Notes: a model not told the origin generated them from the sequence alone. DNA of 15,081 nucleotides from Thermoplasmata archaeon (GCA_030039825.1 JASHUV010000213.1:1-15081), one strand, 5' to 3'. Positions 1 to 8,801 are shown, counted from the stretch's first letter. Made by a program: numbers and translations.

Positions 1-399
1 CCCGGGTCCACGGCCCGGGTGACCTGCCATCAGCGCCGAAGGACCGGCAGGCGGACCCATTCGCGCGGCGCCGCGGCGGTGGGGCTCGGGACACGGGACG
101 AATACCTCCTCCCACCCGGGACCAAAGATTGGCGTCCCGTCCGCGATTCAAGCGTGAAGACGTTGAACGGTGTCCACGATTCGGGCCGGATTCTGGCCTT
201 CCGAATATGTAGCCGGACCTCGATGGACTCGCAGAGGCCGGGAATGCGCGCGCGACGGCTCGGAGGTATCGTGACAGGGCCACGCGCGGCCGTCGAAAGG
301 CAAGGAACCTCGGCGCGAGGGAGGCCCCGTCGGGTCCTCGGACATGTGCGCGCCAGCCAATCTCGCCACGAAGGCGGCGGGCCGGTGGGCGTCCCTCGG
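1..399. other. Left-end stretch with no supportable gene
   Basis: I see no credible gene here. Open frames on both strands translate to Arg/Pro/Gly-rich sequence with no recognisable domain. The frame of the downstream thermopsin gene stays open leftward to a GTG at 19, but that upstream translation is low-complexity and lies ahead of what looks like a normal N-terminal signal anchor. The stretch probably contains the promoter and 5' leader of the thermopsin gene. The only AT-rich TATA-like patch is GAATATGTA at 203-211, far (about 190 nt) from the chosen start, so I do not call a promoter. A short direct repeat CCCGGGT at 1-7 and 14-20 is probably chance in such GC-rich DNA. Confidence 0.5.
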
Positions 400-3300
400 A
401 TGCCATTTCGAGGTTCGAGGGAGAACCGAGGAATCTCACGGTCTGTCGTCGTGATTCTGCTCGCCACGATGTTCGTGGCATCGGGGACGACACTCTACCT
501 AACTCCGGAGACGGCGAGAACGCCGTTCGGTGCCGAGGCGCAGCTCGCCCGCTCGACCCTCCTCGATCCCGTGCCGTCGACCCACGCTCCGGATCGGGCT
601 CCGATCGACCACCCGAGCGAGGTCAGGAGCCTTCCGCCGGCGAATGAACTCGGTTCGTCTCCTCAGGGTGCCGTGCCCGCGGGCCGCTCCTCGGCGGCCG
701 GATCGAGCGCGAACCCCGGCAACGGTGCGCCGCCCGGACCGCGGTCCGGGGCGAACTCGATCGGCATCACCGATTTCGGCTCCAATCCCGTCTCGGGAAA
801 TTACCGGTACGGGACGACGGAGTTCGAGGGGCAGGTCAGTATCAGCAATTTCGACTCGTGGTCGAGCCCATACGCCAATTGGTCCTCGCTGCAATTGAAC
901 ACGATCATACCGTTTACCAATACCTCCACATCTCAGACCTACTACTACTGGGTCCAGGATGTCATCCAGGTCTACTCGACGAGCTCGTCGTCGGCCATCA
1001 TCACGCTCCTTGACAATATCTGGAACGCGACGGGCTACGGGGCCCGGATGTACTCCAGCACCGTGACGGGCACCTCCGGCGGCATCTGCCAGGGCGCCGC
1101 GTGCGGCGGCTATGTCCCCTTTTACTACTACCAGGGTGGCCTCCCAACCTCCTGCGCTAATAGCGGGAATTCGCTGTCCGTTTCCTATCCCGCGGCCATC
1201 ACCCTGACTCTGCAGACCGGGACCTCGAGCGGAACCCCCTACGTGGACTTCTATTTCCAGGATAACGCCCCGAACAGCGTCCCCTGTCTGTTCGACAACG
1301 CGACCTTCACGTTCGTCAACGTGTCGTCGCCGGTCGGGGACTGGGAGGATTCGAACTTCCGAGTAAGTACTTACCAGAACCCTGGAGGCTTCTACCTCGA
1401 CACCGAGTTCGTCTGGGGAGGAGTCGCCAACGGAATGACCGCCTACGCCACTTCGGCGAACATGGGGATGTCGCTTCTCTACCTGACCTCTAACGGGAAC
1501 GGAATGCAGGAGGTCCCTTCGGCATGGAACTACGGAGGCGACACCGCCGAGAGCATGGGGATGCTCGTGGACGTCGCGACGAACGGCCCCTTAGGGGGTT
1601 CGAGCACCGCCTACCCGGCTTCGCTCACCTACCTCAACTCCGGTGGTTCGCTCGGCTTCCTCTACACCTCGGCGGACGGCACGTCATTTGCCGAAACGCC
1701 CACCTCGGGATCCGTGGGGTCGACCCCCTCCGGCTCCGGATCGGGATTCGCTCCTTCCGCCTCGATGCAGTTCTGGGCCTGGAATCCGGCCACACCCTTT
1801 GGGACCGTCTCCCCCGCGCCCTCCTCCGCGTGCCCGACCGCCTCGGACGGCTCGTTCGCATCGTGTTCGATCGCGATCCCGCCGCTCGCTCAGGCCACGG
1901 TCTGGATCCTCGCGGGTGATGGAATCAACATGACCGGCGCTCAATTTACCGTCGATCCGACGGTGGGCATCTCCACCCTCATCGCGGCGGTCGGGCAGGT
2001 CATCTCCATCACCGGTACCGGGCTGCCGGCCGACCCCAACCCCTCCGGAAACGGAGGCACGCTCGTCATCGACGCGAACGGGGCGTTCGTGAACAGCTGC
2101 TCGATCTACTGGTACGGAACGGTCGGATTCTCGAACACGATGCCCTCCGGCCAGGCGTGCTCCTATACCGTGCCTCCCACCCCCGGAGGGCCATCGGCGA
2201 TCGACCTCTGCCTCTCCGCCGGAGTGACGGCCATTACGTGGGGCCCCCAGTGCTTCTCGATTACGGTAACCACGAGCCTCTCCATCTCGAACAGCTCCGT
2301 CCCCCAGAACGGAGCGATCATCGGAACCGCCCTCGGTAGCGGGTTCGGGTCGGACGATACGGTCACGCTGGGATACGCCTTGTCCGGGAACCAGTTCACC
2401 GTGAACGGATTTCTCGCGTGCACGGACGGGACGTACTCTGGCTCGGGAAGTACGATCCAAGCCGACGGTTCCGGAAGCTTCAACTGTACCTTCCCTCTCC
2501 CGTACCTCAGCCAAGGGAGCTACGCGTTCACCGCGCAAGGCGCCTCGGGCGCGATCGCGTCGGCGTCCTACGACGCGGCCCCGATCCTGACGGTCAGCCC
2601 TGCCTCGGGCATCGGAGGCAACTATCCAACGTCGGTGACCGTAACCGGGTACCAGTTCGAGGCGTACGCCCAGGTCTCCGTCACGTGGACCGGTTCACCG
2701 GCGTTGAGCTGCCCTCCGCCCGCGTACGTCTGGCCCAGCAATCCTTGGACCTGTACCTTCTCGGTCCCCGCGAACGCACCCGACGGGACCTACGTGATCA
2801 GGGCCACGGAGAGCAGCGGCACTCCCGACTCCGCCAACGCCACCTTCACGGTCGGCAGCCTCCTATCCCTGTCGCCGGCGGGCGGCTACCCGGGCACGAC
2901 CGTTACCGCGACCGGGATCTACTTCGACGATGGCTACAGCAACATGCCGGTCACGGTCAGCGACACGTGGTCACCGGGCAACACCGCCTGCGTCGCGACG
3001 ACCGTCACGGGGGGTGACTTCAGCTGTACCTTTACCATCCCGGACAACACGATTGCCGGAACGTACTCCGTCACGGCGACCGACTCCTTCAACAACCAGG
3101 TGACCGTCTCCTACGCGATATCCGCTCTCCTCGTCTTGATCCCGAATCCACCTCCCGGCCATCAGGCGTTCTGGAGCGGTGGGAGCGCCACGTACCCGCT
3201 GACGGCCGAGGGGTACGGATTCGATCCGAACTCCCCGGTCTACCTCGAGTTGAACGATGGCACGTTTTACTACCTCGTGGCTTGGATCCTTCCCGCCATC

Positions 3301-3600
3301 TGCACGCTCACCAACGGTTGTACGTCGCAGGTGGTGAACAACTGCCTCACGAGCAATGTCCTCAACCAGAACAACCCCAACGCGGGGGCGCTGTACACCA
3401 ATCCCACCGGATCGTCGCAGGGCGAGTTCACCTGCACCTTCTACCTTCCGATGACAGTGAGCACCTCGAATTTCATCTCGATCATGCAGAGTACACCGAG
3501 CGGGCTGTACACGCTGACGGCTTCCACCTACGGCACGGGGGGCGCTCCTACCTCTGACTCCGTCCAGTATTACATCGGCTACGTGATTCCTTTCAACTAG
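400..3600 (+). CDS. Thermopsin-family (A5) exported peptidase-like protein with Ig/TIG-like tail
   Basis: Predicted exported acid protease of the thermopsin family, 1066 residues from the ATG at 400. I chose this start because a basic N-terminus is followed directly by one hydrophobic segment (about 15-34), a signal peptide or signal anchor; starts at 19 and 243 would add only low-complexity sequence. Residues 35-118 are a Pro/Ser/Gly-rich linker. The thermopsin domain spans about 119-450 and shows the family's run of landmarks: IGITDFG (121-127), YYYWVQDVIQ (181-190), LLDNIWNATG (203-212) and AWNYGGDTAES (375-385). Catalytic residues of A5 are, to my knowledge, not firmly established, so activity cannot be read from sequence. 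From about 518 to the end are roughly five beta-sandwich (Ig/TIG-like) domains, several with a Cys pair ending in xCTFxxP. There is no C-terminal membrane helix, so the protein is either released or held by its N-terminus. It is much longer than a bare thermopsin. Family call is strong; the tail's role (surface or polymer binding) is inferred. Confidence 0.85.
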   Translation: MPFRGSRENRGISRSVVVILLATMFVASGTTLYLTPETARTPFGAEAQLARSTLLDPVPSTHAPDRAPIDHPSEVRSLPPANELGSSPQGAVPAGRSSAAGSSANPGNGAPPGPRSGANSIGITDFGSNPVSGNYRYGTTEFEGQVSISNFDSWSSPYANWSSLQLNTIIPFTNTSTSQTYYYWVQDVIQVYSTSSSSAIITLLDNIWNATGYGARMYSSTVTGTSGGICQGAACGGYVPFYYYQGGLPTSCANSGNSLSVSYPAAITLTLQTGTSSGTPYVDFYFQDNAPNSVPCLFDNATFTFVNVSSPVGDWEDSNFRVSTYQNPGGFYLDTEFVWGGVANGMTAYATSANMGMSLLYLTSNGNGMQEVPSAWNYGGDTAESMGMLVDVATNGPLGGSSTAYPASLTYLNSGGSLGFLYTSADGTSFAETPTSGSVGSTPSGSGSGFAPSASMQFWAWNPATPFGTVSPAPSSACPTASDGSFASCSIAIPPLAQATVWILAGDGINMTGAQFTVDPTVGISTLIAAVGQVISITGTGLPADPNPSGNGGTLVIDANGAFVNSCSIYWYGTVGFSNTMPSGQACSYTVPPTPGGPSAIDLCLSAGVTAITWGPQCFSITVTTSLSISNSSVPQNGAIIGTALGSGFGSDDTVTLGYALSGNQFTVNGFLACTDGTYSGSGSTIQADGSGSFNCTFPLPYLSQGSYAFTAQGASGAIASASYDAAPILTVSPASGIGGNYPTSVTVTGYQFEAYAQVSVTWTGSPALSCPPPAYVWPSNPWTCTFSVPANAPDGTYVIRATESSGTPDSANATFTVGSLLSLSPAGGYPGTTVTATGIYFDDGYSNMPVTVSDTWSPGNTACVATTVTGGDFSCTFTIPDNTIAGTYSVTATDSFNNQVTVSYAISALLVLIPNPPPGHQAFWSGGSATYPLTAEGYGFDPNSPVYLELNDGTFYYLVAWILPAICTLTNGCTSQVVNNCLTSNVLNQNNPNAGALYTNPTGSSQGEFTCTFYLPMTVSTSNFISIMQSTPSGLYTLTASTYGTGGAPTSDSVQYYIGYVIPFN
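1951..3588 (+). repeat. Tandem Ig/TIG-like domain repeats in the thermopsin-like protein
   Basis: About five diverged repeats at protein residues 518-625, 626-727, 728-818, 819-908 and 909-1062. Each begins with a short strand such as LTVSPASG or LSLSPAGGYPG followed by TxVTxTGxxF. Most end with a Cys-containing strand: FNCTFPLP (695-702), WTCTFSVP (783-790), FSCTFTIP (874-881) and FTCTFYLP (1010-1017). An upstream Cys in each domain (for example 674, 771, 864) could form one disulfide per domain, which suits an extracellular location. Boundaries are judged by eye. Confidence 0.65.
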
Positions 3601-3875
3601 GACGCCCCTCGCTCGAGCGGACGCCCTGTCCGCCCGTTCTGGCGCGCACCTCGGCTATCCGGTGTTGACGGCCCCAAGCGGAGGCCCGGTCGTGCTCTCT
3701 AAAGCGACCGACGAAAGGGCTCCGCCCGGCAAGGAAGGAGCGTTTCCCCCCCCTCCCCTCGCGGGGGATAACGGCGTCGCGCCCTCCGAGAGCCGGAGCC
3801 GTTCTCATGGTCCCGGCGGGTCCGACGACCGTTCCCTCCGAGCCGCGGGCCCGGCCCCCGGGCTAGGCGTTCCTG
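3601..3875. other. Intergenic region before the polymerase gene
   Basis: A 275-nt gap between two same-strand genes. A small hairpin just after the thermopsin stop (GCGGAC at 3617-3622, GTCCGC at 3628-3633, five-base loop) could help end transcription, but it lacks the T-run typical of archaeal terminators. A second short stem, CCCC(TCGC)GGGG, sits at 3755-3766. A purine-rich GGAAGGAG at 3733-3740 looks like a ribosome-binding site but is over 130 nt from the polymerase start. An in-frame TAG at 3864-3866 also separates it from that gene. I see no convincing TATA element or small gene here. Confidence 0.4.
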
Positions 3876-6221
3876 ATGCCGTCGGAGGGCTGGCTCCTCG
3901 ACATCACCGACTCCCGGCCGGGGACCGGGGTCGTCCTGTGGCTCAAGGACGGCGCCACGGGCCGGGTGTCGACGCGCCGTATCCCGTGGCGGCCGCCGTT
4001 CCTCGTCGACGGACCGAGGGAGCTCCTCCGCCGGGTCGAGCGGAGCCTCGCCGACGACCCGGCCGTCGAGCGGGTCGAGCGGACGGAGGCCCGCCCTTCG
4101 CTGTTCGACCGGCGGCCCCGGAACCTCCTCTCGGTCGTCCCGAGGACGAACCGGGCGCGTCGCCGGCTCGCCGGGGCCATCGACGCCCTCGGCGGGTACC
4201 GGGCGCTCACCCTCTACGATGTCGACCTCGGGGCGCCGCAGCTCTACCACCTCGCCCACGACCTCTACCCGTTCGCCCCGGCCCGGTGGGACGGGGCCGG
4301 GGTCGAGGCGACGGAGCCCGCCGAGACGATCGACTACGCGCCGGTCCCCTTGCGCACCGTCCGCCTCTCGGTCGGTTTCGCCGGCGTCCGGCCCGGGGCG
4401 GTGGTGCCGGCCGCGGCGCCGATCGCGCGGGTGACGCTCGGGGAGGGGGTCGTGGAGGTGGGATCCGAGGAGGGGACGCTCCGCGCCCTCGTCGAGGAGG
4501 TGGCGCGCCAGGACCCGGACGTGATCGTGACGGCGGGGGGCGACGCCCTCGACCTCCCGAGGCTCTTCGAGCGGGCCGGTGCGCACGGCCTCGGCGAGGA
4601 GGAGTTCGTCCTCGGCCGGGAACCGGGATCGTTCCGGCCGACCCGGCCGGCCTCCTCCTACGAGAGCTACGGCCGGATCTATCACCGGGACGCGGCGTTC
4701 CCGCTCCCCGGCCGCTTCCACATCGACGGGGAGGACTCCTTCCTCTTCGGGGACGCGTCGATCGACGGCCTCGTCGACGCCGCGCGCCTCGCCCGGCTCT
4801 CCCTGCAGACCGTCGCCCGCCAGTCGCCGGGGACCTGCTTCACGGCGATGGAGATGGCCCACGCCCTCGCCGACGGCGTCCACATCCCCTGGAAGAAGAA
4901 CCGCCCGGAGGAGTTCAAGAGCCTCGCGACGCTCGTCGAGGCCGACCGCGGCGGCGTGATCTTCCAGCCGCCCGTCGGCGTCCTCGACGGGGTCGAGGAG
5001 TTCGACTTCGTGAGCCTCTTCCCGCACCTCATGGTCCGGCACAACCTCTCGACCGAGACCCTCGACTGCCGCTGCTGCCCGAGGAGCCCCGAGGTCGCCC
5101 CGGGGCTCGGCTACCGCTCCTGCACCCGCCGGGTCGGGCTCATCCCGACGACGCTCGCCCCGCTCATCGCCCGCCGCCTCGCCTACAAGCGGCGGATGCG
5201 CGACCCGTCGACCTCCGGGGCGGAGAGGGAGCGCCTGAAGCGGCGCGTCAAGATGCTGAAGTGGATCCTCGTCACCTCCTTCGGCTACCAGGGCTACCGG
5301 AACGCCCGCTTCGGCCGGATCGAGTGCCACGAGGCGATCAACGCCTACGCCCGGGAGCTCCTCGCCCGGTTCGTCGAGCGGGCCGGGGAGGAGGGCTACC
5401 GCCTCGTCCACGGGATCGTCGACTCGCTCTGGCTCGAGCCCGTCGACCGCGCCCACCCGCCCGACCCCGAGGTGTTCGCGCTCCGGATGGGGGAGGAGCT
5501 CGACCTCCCGCTCGGCCACGAGGGGCGGTACCGCTGGATCGTCTTCCTGCCGGCGGTGACCCACGGCTTCGGCGTCCCGAACCGGTACTACGGGATGTAC
5601 GAGGGCGGCGAGTTCAAGCTCCGCGGGGTCCGTTCCCGGCGCCAGGACAGCCCCGGTCTCCTCCTCGAGGCCGAGAAGCGCGTCCTCGACGTGTTCGCCC
5701 GGGCCCCGGACGCCGACGGCGTCCGCGCCGCCGTCCCGGAGGCGCTCGCGTCGCTCGACGAGCTCGTCGCGGGCGTGCGGGGCGGCGCGTGGCCTTCGGA
5801 GGATCTCCTCCTCACGCACCGACTGAGCCAGGACGCGCCGGCGTACGTCGTCTTCACCGAGTCGCTCGCCGCCCTCCGCCAGCTCGAGGCGCTCGGCGCC
5901 CCCCGGAGCGCCGGGGAGAGCGTCCGCTACGTGGTCCGCGACCGGGCCTCCCGGTCGTTCCGGGACCGCGTGACGGTCGCCGAGCGCCTCGCCGAGGACG
6001 GGCGCTACGACGCCGAGGCGTACGTCGACCTCCTCGCCCGGGGGACCGACACCCTCCTCGCGCCGCTCGGACACCCGTACGAGGTGCTGCGGGGCCGCTG
6101 GGGGGTCGCGCGGGCCTCGCCGCGAGCGAGGCCGCGCTCACCCGAGAGCGTCGCGCAGCGCCGGCTCCCGGGGGGTGGCGAGACGTCCGGGAGAACGGGA
6201 CGAACGACGCCGTCCGGCTAG
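3876..6221 (+). CDS. B-family DNA polymerase homologue, PolB2-like, with degenerate exonuclease and altered motif C
   Basis: 781-residue member of DNA polymerase family B. The order is N-terminal domain (about 1-150, with the YDVDLGAPQLY segment at 114-124), a 3'-5' exonuclease-like domain (about 155-320) and the palm/fingers/thumb (about 370-745). Motif A is DFVSLFP (377-383) with the metal-binding Asp kept. Motif B is the region LKWILVTSFGY (461-471), lacking the usual NSxYG spacing. Motif C reads HGIVDS (512-517) where active enzymes have YGDTDS, so the first Asp is Ile but the second (D516) remains. The exonuclease is clearly damaged: no DxE where Exo I should be (158-170), Exo II kept only as GGDALD (221-226), and no Tyr in Exo III. 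The CxCC motif (398-401) with a Cys at 416 and GLIPTTLAPL (421-430) resemble the archaeal PolB2 group. The start is set by an in-frame stop at 3864; there is no Shine-Dalgarno. The last 40 residues are Arg/Pro-rich. Role is inferred: DNA damage tolerance or a structural replication role rather than proofreading replication. Confidence 0.85.
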   Translation: MPSEGWLLDITDSRPGTGVVLWLKDGATGRVSTRRIPWRPPFLVDGPRELLRRVERSLADDPAVERVERTEARPSLFDRRPRNLLSVVPRTNRARRRLAGAIDALGGYRALTLYDVDLGAPQLYHLAHDLYPFAPARWDGAGVEATEPAETIDYAPVPLRTVRLSVGFAGVRPGAVVPAAAPIARVTLGEGVVEVGSEEGTLRALVEEVARQDPDVIVTAGGDALDLPRLFERAGAHGLGEEEFVLGREPGSFRPTRPASSYESYGRIYHRDAAFPLPGRFHIDGEDSFLFGDASIDGLVDAARLARLSLQTVARQSPGTCFTAMEMAHALADGVHIPWKKNRPEEFKSLATLVEADRGGVIFQPPVGVLDGVEEFDFVSLFPHLMVRHNLSTETLDCRCCPRSPEVAPGLGYRSCTRRVGLIPTTLAPLIARRLAYKRRMRDPSTSGAERERLKRRVKMLKWILVTSFGYQGYRNARFGRIECHEAINAYARELLARFVERAGEEGYRLVHGIVDSLWLEPVDRAHPPDPEVFALRMGEELDLPLGHEGRYRWIVFLPAVTHGFGVPNRYYGMYEGGEFKLRGVRSRRQDSPGLLLEAEKRVLDVFARAPDADGVRAAVPEALASLDELVAGVRGGAWPSEDLLLTHRLSQDAPAYVVFTESLAALRQLEALGAPRSAGESVRYVVRDRASRSFRDRVTVAERLAEDGRYDAEAYVDLLARGTDTLLAPLGHPYEVLRGRWGVARASPRARPRSPESVAQRRLPGGGETSGRTGRTTPSG

Positions 6222-8788
6222 CCGAGAGGACCGGGCGGACGACCCGGCCGGCGCGAGGCGACGATCGCGGCCGCGAGGAACGCGAGCATCGCGCCGACGA
6301 GCAGGAGGCCCCCGGCCAGAAGGAGGGGCACCGAGGTCGAGTCGAAGGCGGTCACCGGGGAGCTCTCGACGACGATCAAGGTCGCCGTCCCGTTGACCGT
6401 CGTGCCGGCGGCGTCGGTCACCTCGACCCCGATGCCGTAGGTGCCCGGTTCGGCCGGCGTGCAGTTCCAGATCGGCGCGTCCGGGAACCCGCATCCGAGC
6501 GGTACGCCCGAGTAGCTGTAGGCGAGCGGCGCGACCCCGCCGCTCGTCTGGGCGACGAGGGTCGAGGTGGCCCCGAGCCCGATCTCGAACGGGATCGCCT
6601 GGAAGGAGGTGAGGGTGAGGGGGCCGGCGACGCCGACGGCCGTGAAGTCGATGACGAGCGCCACGTCCTCGCCCGCCACCGTCAGGTTCCCGTCGGCGGG
6701 GCGGGGCGTCGCCTCGCCGGAGGTCGAGACCCGGTAGGCGTAGCTGCCGTTCGGGAGCTCGAAGCCGATGACGTCCCCGGTCGTCCAGGCGACCTCGACG
6801 CCGACGTCCACGGTCCAGTTGGTGCCGTCGGCGAGGTCGCCCTCGGTGAACGTGACGTTGAAGAGCTCGGGCCCGCGCGACCGGAAGTCGATTCCGATCG
6901 TGAGGTTGCCGGTGACCGTGAGCGTCCCCCGGGAGGGGGTGCTCGAGTACCCGTCGACCGGCCCCACGACGTAGGGGAACGTCCCGCTCGTCGACGCGAA
7001 ATCGATCGAACGACCGTCCGAGGCGTGCGAGGAACCGTTGAACGAGACGTTCCAGAGCGTTCCGTTCGGCAGCCCCGAGGCGACGAACGTCACGGTGTAG
7101 GACGGCGCCGGGGCGAAGACGATGTCGACCGTCACCGCCGCGCCGGCGACCGTCAGGTCGCCGGAGGAGGGATCGGCCCGTTCTCCCGGGACGGGGAGTA
7201 CGAGGAACGCGTAGGTCCCGTTCGGCTCCTCGAACTCGAGGGAGCCGGCCGTCGAACCGGCGGTCGATCCCCCGAGGTCGATCGACCACGAGGTCCCGTC
7301 AGGTAACCCCGTCGCGGCGAACCGGACCGGGTAGGAGGGGCCGGGCGGGGCGAAGCTGATGTTCACCGTGACCCCCTGCTCCCCGATCGACACATTCCCC
7401 TCGGGAAGGCTCGGCACGTAACCGTCGCTACCGACCACCACGAACGCGTAGGTGCCCCCGCAACCGTAGATGCATTCGAGCTCGAAGGTGATCGACGCGG
7501 AGGTGGCGGCCTGCGTGACGTTCTCGATGTATTCCGAGGTGCTTAGGAGCGTCACCGACCATCCGATGGGGCCGGCGGGAAGTCCGGTCTCGGCAAAGGT
7601 GAGCGGCGCGATCGAGGCCTGCGAGAGGAAGGCGGTGCAGGTGAACGTGCTGTTGACGGAGTTCGTCAGGCACACATCGCCGTTCGCGGGGTCGTACGCG
7701 GCTCCCTCCGGATCGACCCAGAGATAACCGGCGACCGTCTGGGTCGTCCCGTTGATCATGACCGTATCGTCGTAGCCGGCGGCGACCCAGATCGTCCGGT
7801 CCTCCGGGTCGTACGCGACACCCTGCAGTCCCACCGTGCCCACGACCGGGATCGTCGCGTTGAGCGCGATGCCTCCGGTCGAACCGTCCGTCAGCACGCT
7901 CACGTTGCTCGTGGCGCGATTCGTCACGTAGACGCGCCGCGTCGTGTTGTCGACCGCGATCCCGTCGGGGTGGCCGCCGACGCCGACCGTCGCGACGAGC
8001 GTCCCGTTGTCGCCGTCGAGGACGCTGACGGCGTCGGACCCCGAGTCCGCGACAAAGACGAGGTCCGATCGGGCATCCCAGGCGACCCCGACGGGGTTAC
8101 GCCCCACAGTGAGGTTCACTTCCTTGTAGGGCGTCGCGTTCAGGTGGAACACGCTGACCGTCCCGGAGGCGTTGTTGGCCACGAACAGGGTCGCGTCCGT
8201 GGTGTCGAAGGCGATGCCTTGGGGCGTGCCTTGGACCGTCAGCGAGCCGGTGGTCGTGAGCGAGGTCCCCGAGATGATCGTGACGTTGTCGGACCCCGAG
8301 TTCGTGACGAAGACCTGTTTCGTCGTCGGATCGACCGCGACGCCGAAGGGCGAACTGCCGACGCCGATCGTGGCCTGGACCGTGTAGTCGAACGAATAGG
8401 TCGAATTCGGCGTGACCACATCGACCGTGGCGGGGTCCGCCGCGACGAAGAGCGACTCGTCCCAGGGAGCGTAGGCGAGCCACGCCGCCCCGCTGACGTA
8501 GGAGTCCGACGCCCGGGGCCCCTCCGAGGTCGCCGCGGGCAGGCGGACATCCCAGAACCGGTGGGCGTAGAGGCCGGAGGCGTAGGAGGTCGGCGCGATC
8601 GGGACGGGGGCGGGACCGGCGGCGGAACGGGCCAAGGTGGGGGCGGAGGCGGTGGATCGCCCGGTCGCGGCTCCGACGAAGAGCCCGCCGACGACCAGCA
8701 TCACGACGACGGTGACCGCCGCGCTCCGGGGAACGCCGGACCCGCTCCCCGGGCCCCCGGCGCGCCGGGCCCCCGGTGTCGGCTCCAC
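6218..8788 (-). CDS. YVTN beta-propeller surface protein with GLPxGTxW repeats and C-terminal anchor
   Basis: Predicted cell-surface protein, 856 residues from a GTG at 8788. That start sits 8 nt after a clean GGAGG; the longer open frame to 8914 would overlap the upstream peptidase gene by over 100 nt. Order: signal anchor (about 22-42); a seven-bladed YVTN/NHL-type propeller (about 99-390) with blade units such as PFGVAVDPTTKQVFVTN and PDGIAVDNTTRRVYVTN; four beta-rich GLPxGTxW-type repeats (about 394-721); one Ig/PKD-like domain (about 723-808) with a Cys pair; and a C-terminal membrane helix (about 820-844) followed by a basic stop-transfer tail. NxT/NxS sequons are abundant, as expected for a glycosylated archaeal surface protein. 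YVTN propellers with such repeats are common in archaeal envelope proteins and are thought to mediate binding or adhesion. The ligand is unknown. It is the downstream partner of the M13 peptidase gene. Its stop codon shares CTAG with the convergent polymerase gene. Confidence 0.82.
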   Translation of the reverse strand: MEPTPGARRAGGPGSGSGVPRSAAVTVVVMLVVGGLFVGAATGRSTASAPTLARSAAGPAPVPIAPTSYASGLYAHRFWDVRLPAATSEGPRASDSYVSGAAWLAYAPWDESLFVAADPATVDVVTPNSTYSFDYTVQATIGVGSSPFGVAVDPTTKQVFVTNSGSDNVTIISGTSLTTTGSLTVQGTPQGIAFDTTDATLFVANNASGTVSVFHLNATPYKEVNLTVGRNPVGVAWDARSDLVFVADSGSDAVSVLDGDNGTLVATVGVGGHPDGIAVDNTTRRVYVTNRATSNVSVLTDGSTGGIALNATIPVVGTVGLQGVAYDPEDRTIWVAAGYDDTVMINGTTQTVAGYLWVDPEGAAYDPANGDVCLTNSVNSTFTCTAFLSQASIAPLTFAETGLPAGPIGWSVTLLSTSEYIENVTQAATSASITFELECIYGCGGTYAFVVVGSDGYVPSLPEGNVSIGEQGVTVNISFAPPGPSYPVRFAATGLPDGTSWSIDLGGSTAGSTAGSLEFEEPNGTYAFLVLPVPGERADPSSGDLTVAGAAVTVDIVFAPAPSYTVTFVASGLPNGTLWNVSFNGSSHASDGRSIDFASTSGTFPYVVGPVDGYSSTPSRGTLTVTGNLTIGIDFRSRGPELFNVTFTEGDLADGTNWTVDVGVEVAWTTGDVIGFELPNGSYAYRVSTSGEATPRPADGNLTVAGEDVALVIDFTAVGVAGPLTLTSFQAIPFEIGLGATSTLVAQTSGGVAPLAYSYSGVPLGCGFPDAPIWNCTPAEPGTYGIGVEVTDAAGTTVNGTATLIVVESSPVTAFDSTSVPLLLAGGLLLVGAMLAFLAAAIVASRRPGRPPGPLG
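6629..7609 (-). repeat. Four tandem GLPxGTxW-type domains in the propeller surface protein
   Basis: Four diverged copies, each about 76-92 residues, starting at about 7609, 7333, 7096 and 6862 and reading leftward. Signature strands are FAETGLPAGPIGWSV, FAATGLPDGTSWSI, FVASGLPNGTLWNV and FTEGDLADGTNWTV. Each copy later carries a GTYAF/GTFPY/GSYAY strand and closes with a hydrophobic strand such as VTVNISF. The fourth copy has lost the GLP core (GDLADG), so it is the most diverged. The repeat is at protein level; I did not detect near-identical DNA, so the duplications look old. Confidence 0.75.
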
Positions 8789-8796
8789 GGTCCTCG

Positions 8797-8801
8797 CCTC
8801 C
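8797..8801 (-). promoter_or_regulatory. Ribosome binding site GGAGG that sets the GTG start of the propeller gene
   Basis: On the minus strand the peptidase gene ends TGA (8804-8802), followed at once by GGAGG, an 8-nt spacer and GTG at 8788. The spacing is ideal for a Shine-Dalgarno interaction. It fixes the start of the surface-protein gene and indicates that it is translated from a transcript shared with the peptidase. Confidence 0.75.

Noticed and set aside
30..467. A 145-codon minus-strand frame at the left end
   Set aside because: Overlaps the signal-anchor coding part of the thermopsin gene and translates to Arg/Pro-rich sequence without features.
3617..3633. Hairpin after the thermopsin stop as a terminator
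   Set aside because: Stem is only six base pairs with no following T-run, and similar stems occur by chance in this GC-rich sequence.
3699..6074. A 791-codon antisense frame across the polymerase gene
   Set aside because: Composition is Glu/Arg/Val-rich mirror coding with no recognisable fold; the plus-strand frame carries the clear polymerase motifs.
3876..6221. Polymerase as part of a casposon or virus-derived element
   Set aside because: No integrase (Cas1-like), terminal repeats, target-site duplication or other mobile genes are in the window; neighbours look chromosomal.
3662..7306. A 1214-codon open frame on plus overlapping the polymerase and surface-protein genes
   Set aside because: It is Arg/Pro/Gly-rich with no domain, crosses two well-supported genes on opposite strands, and arises because stop codons are rare at this GC content.
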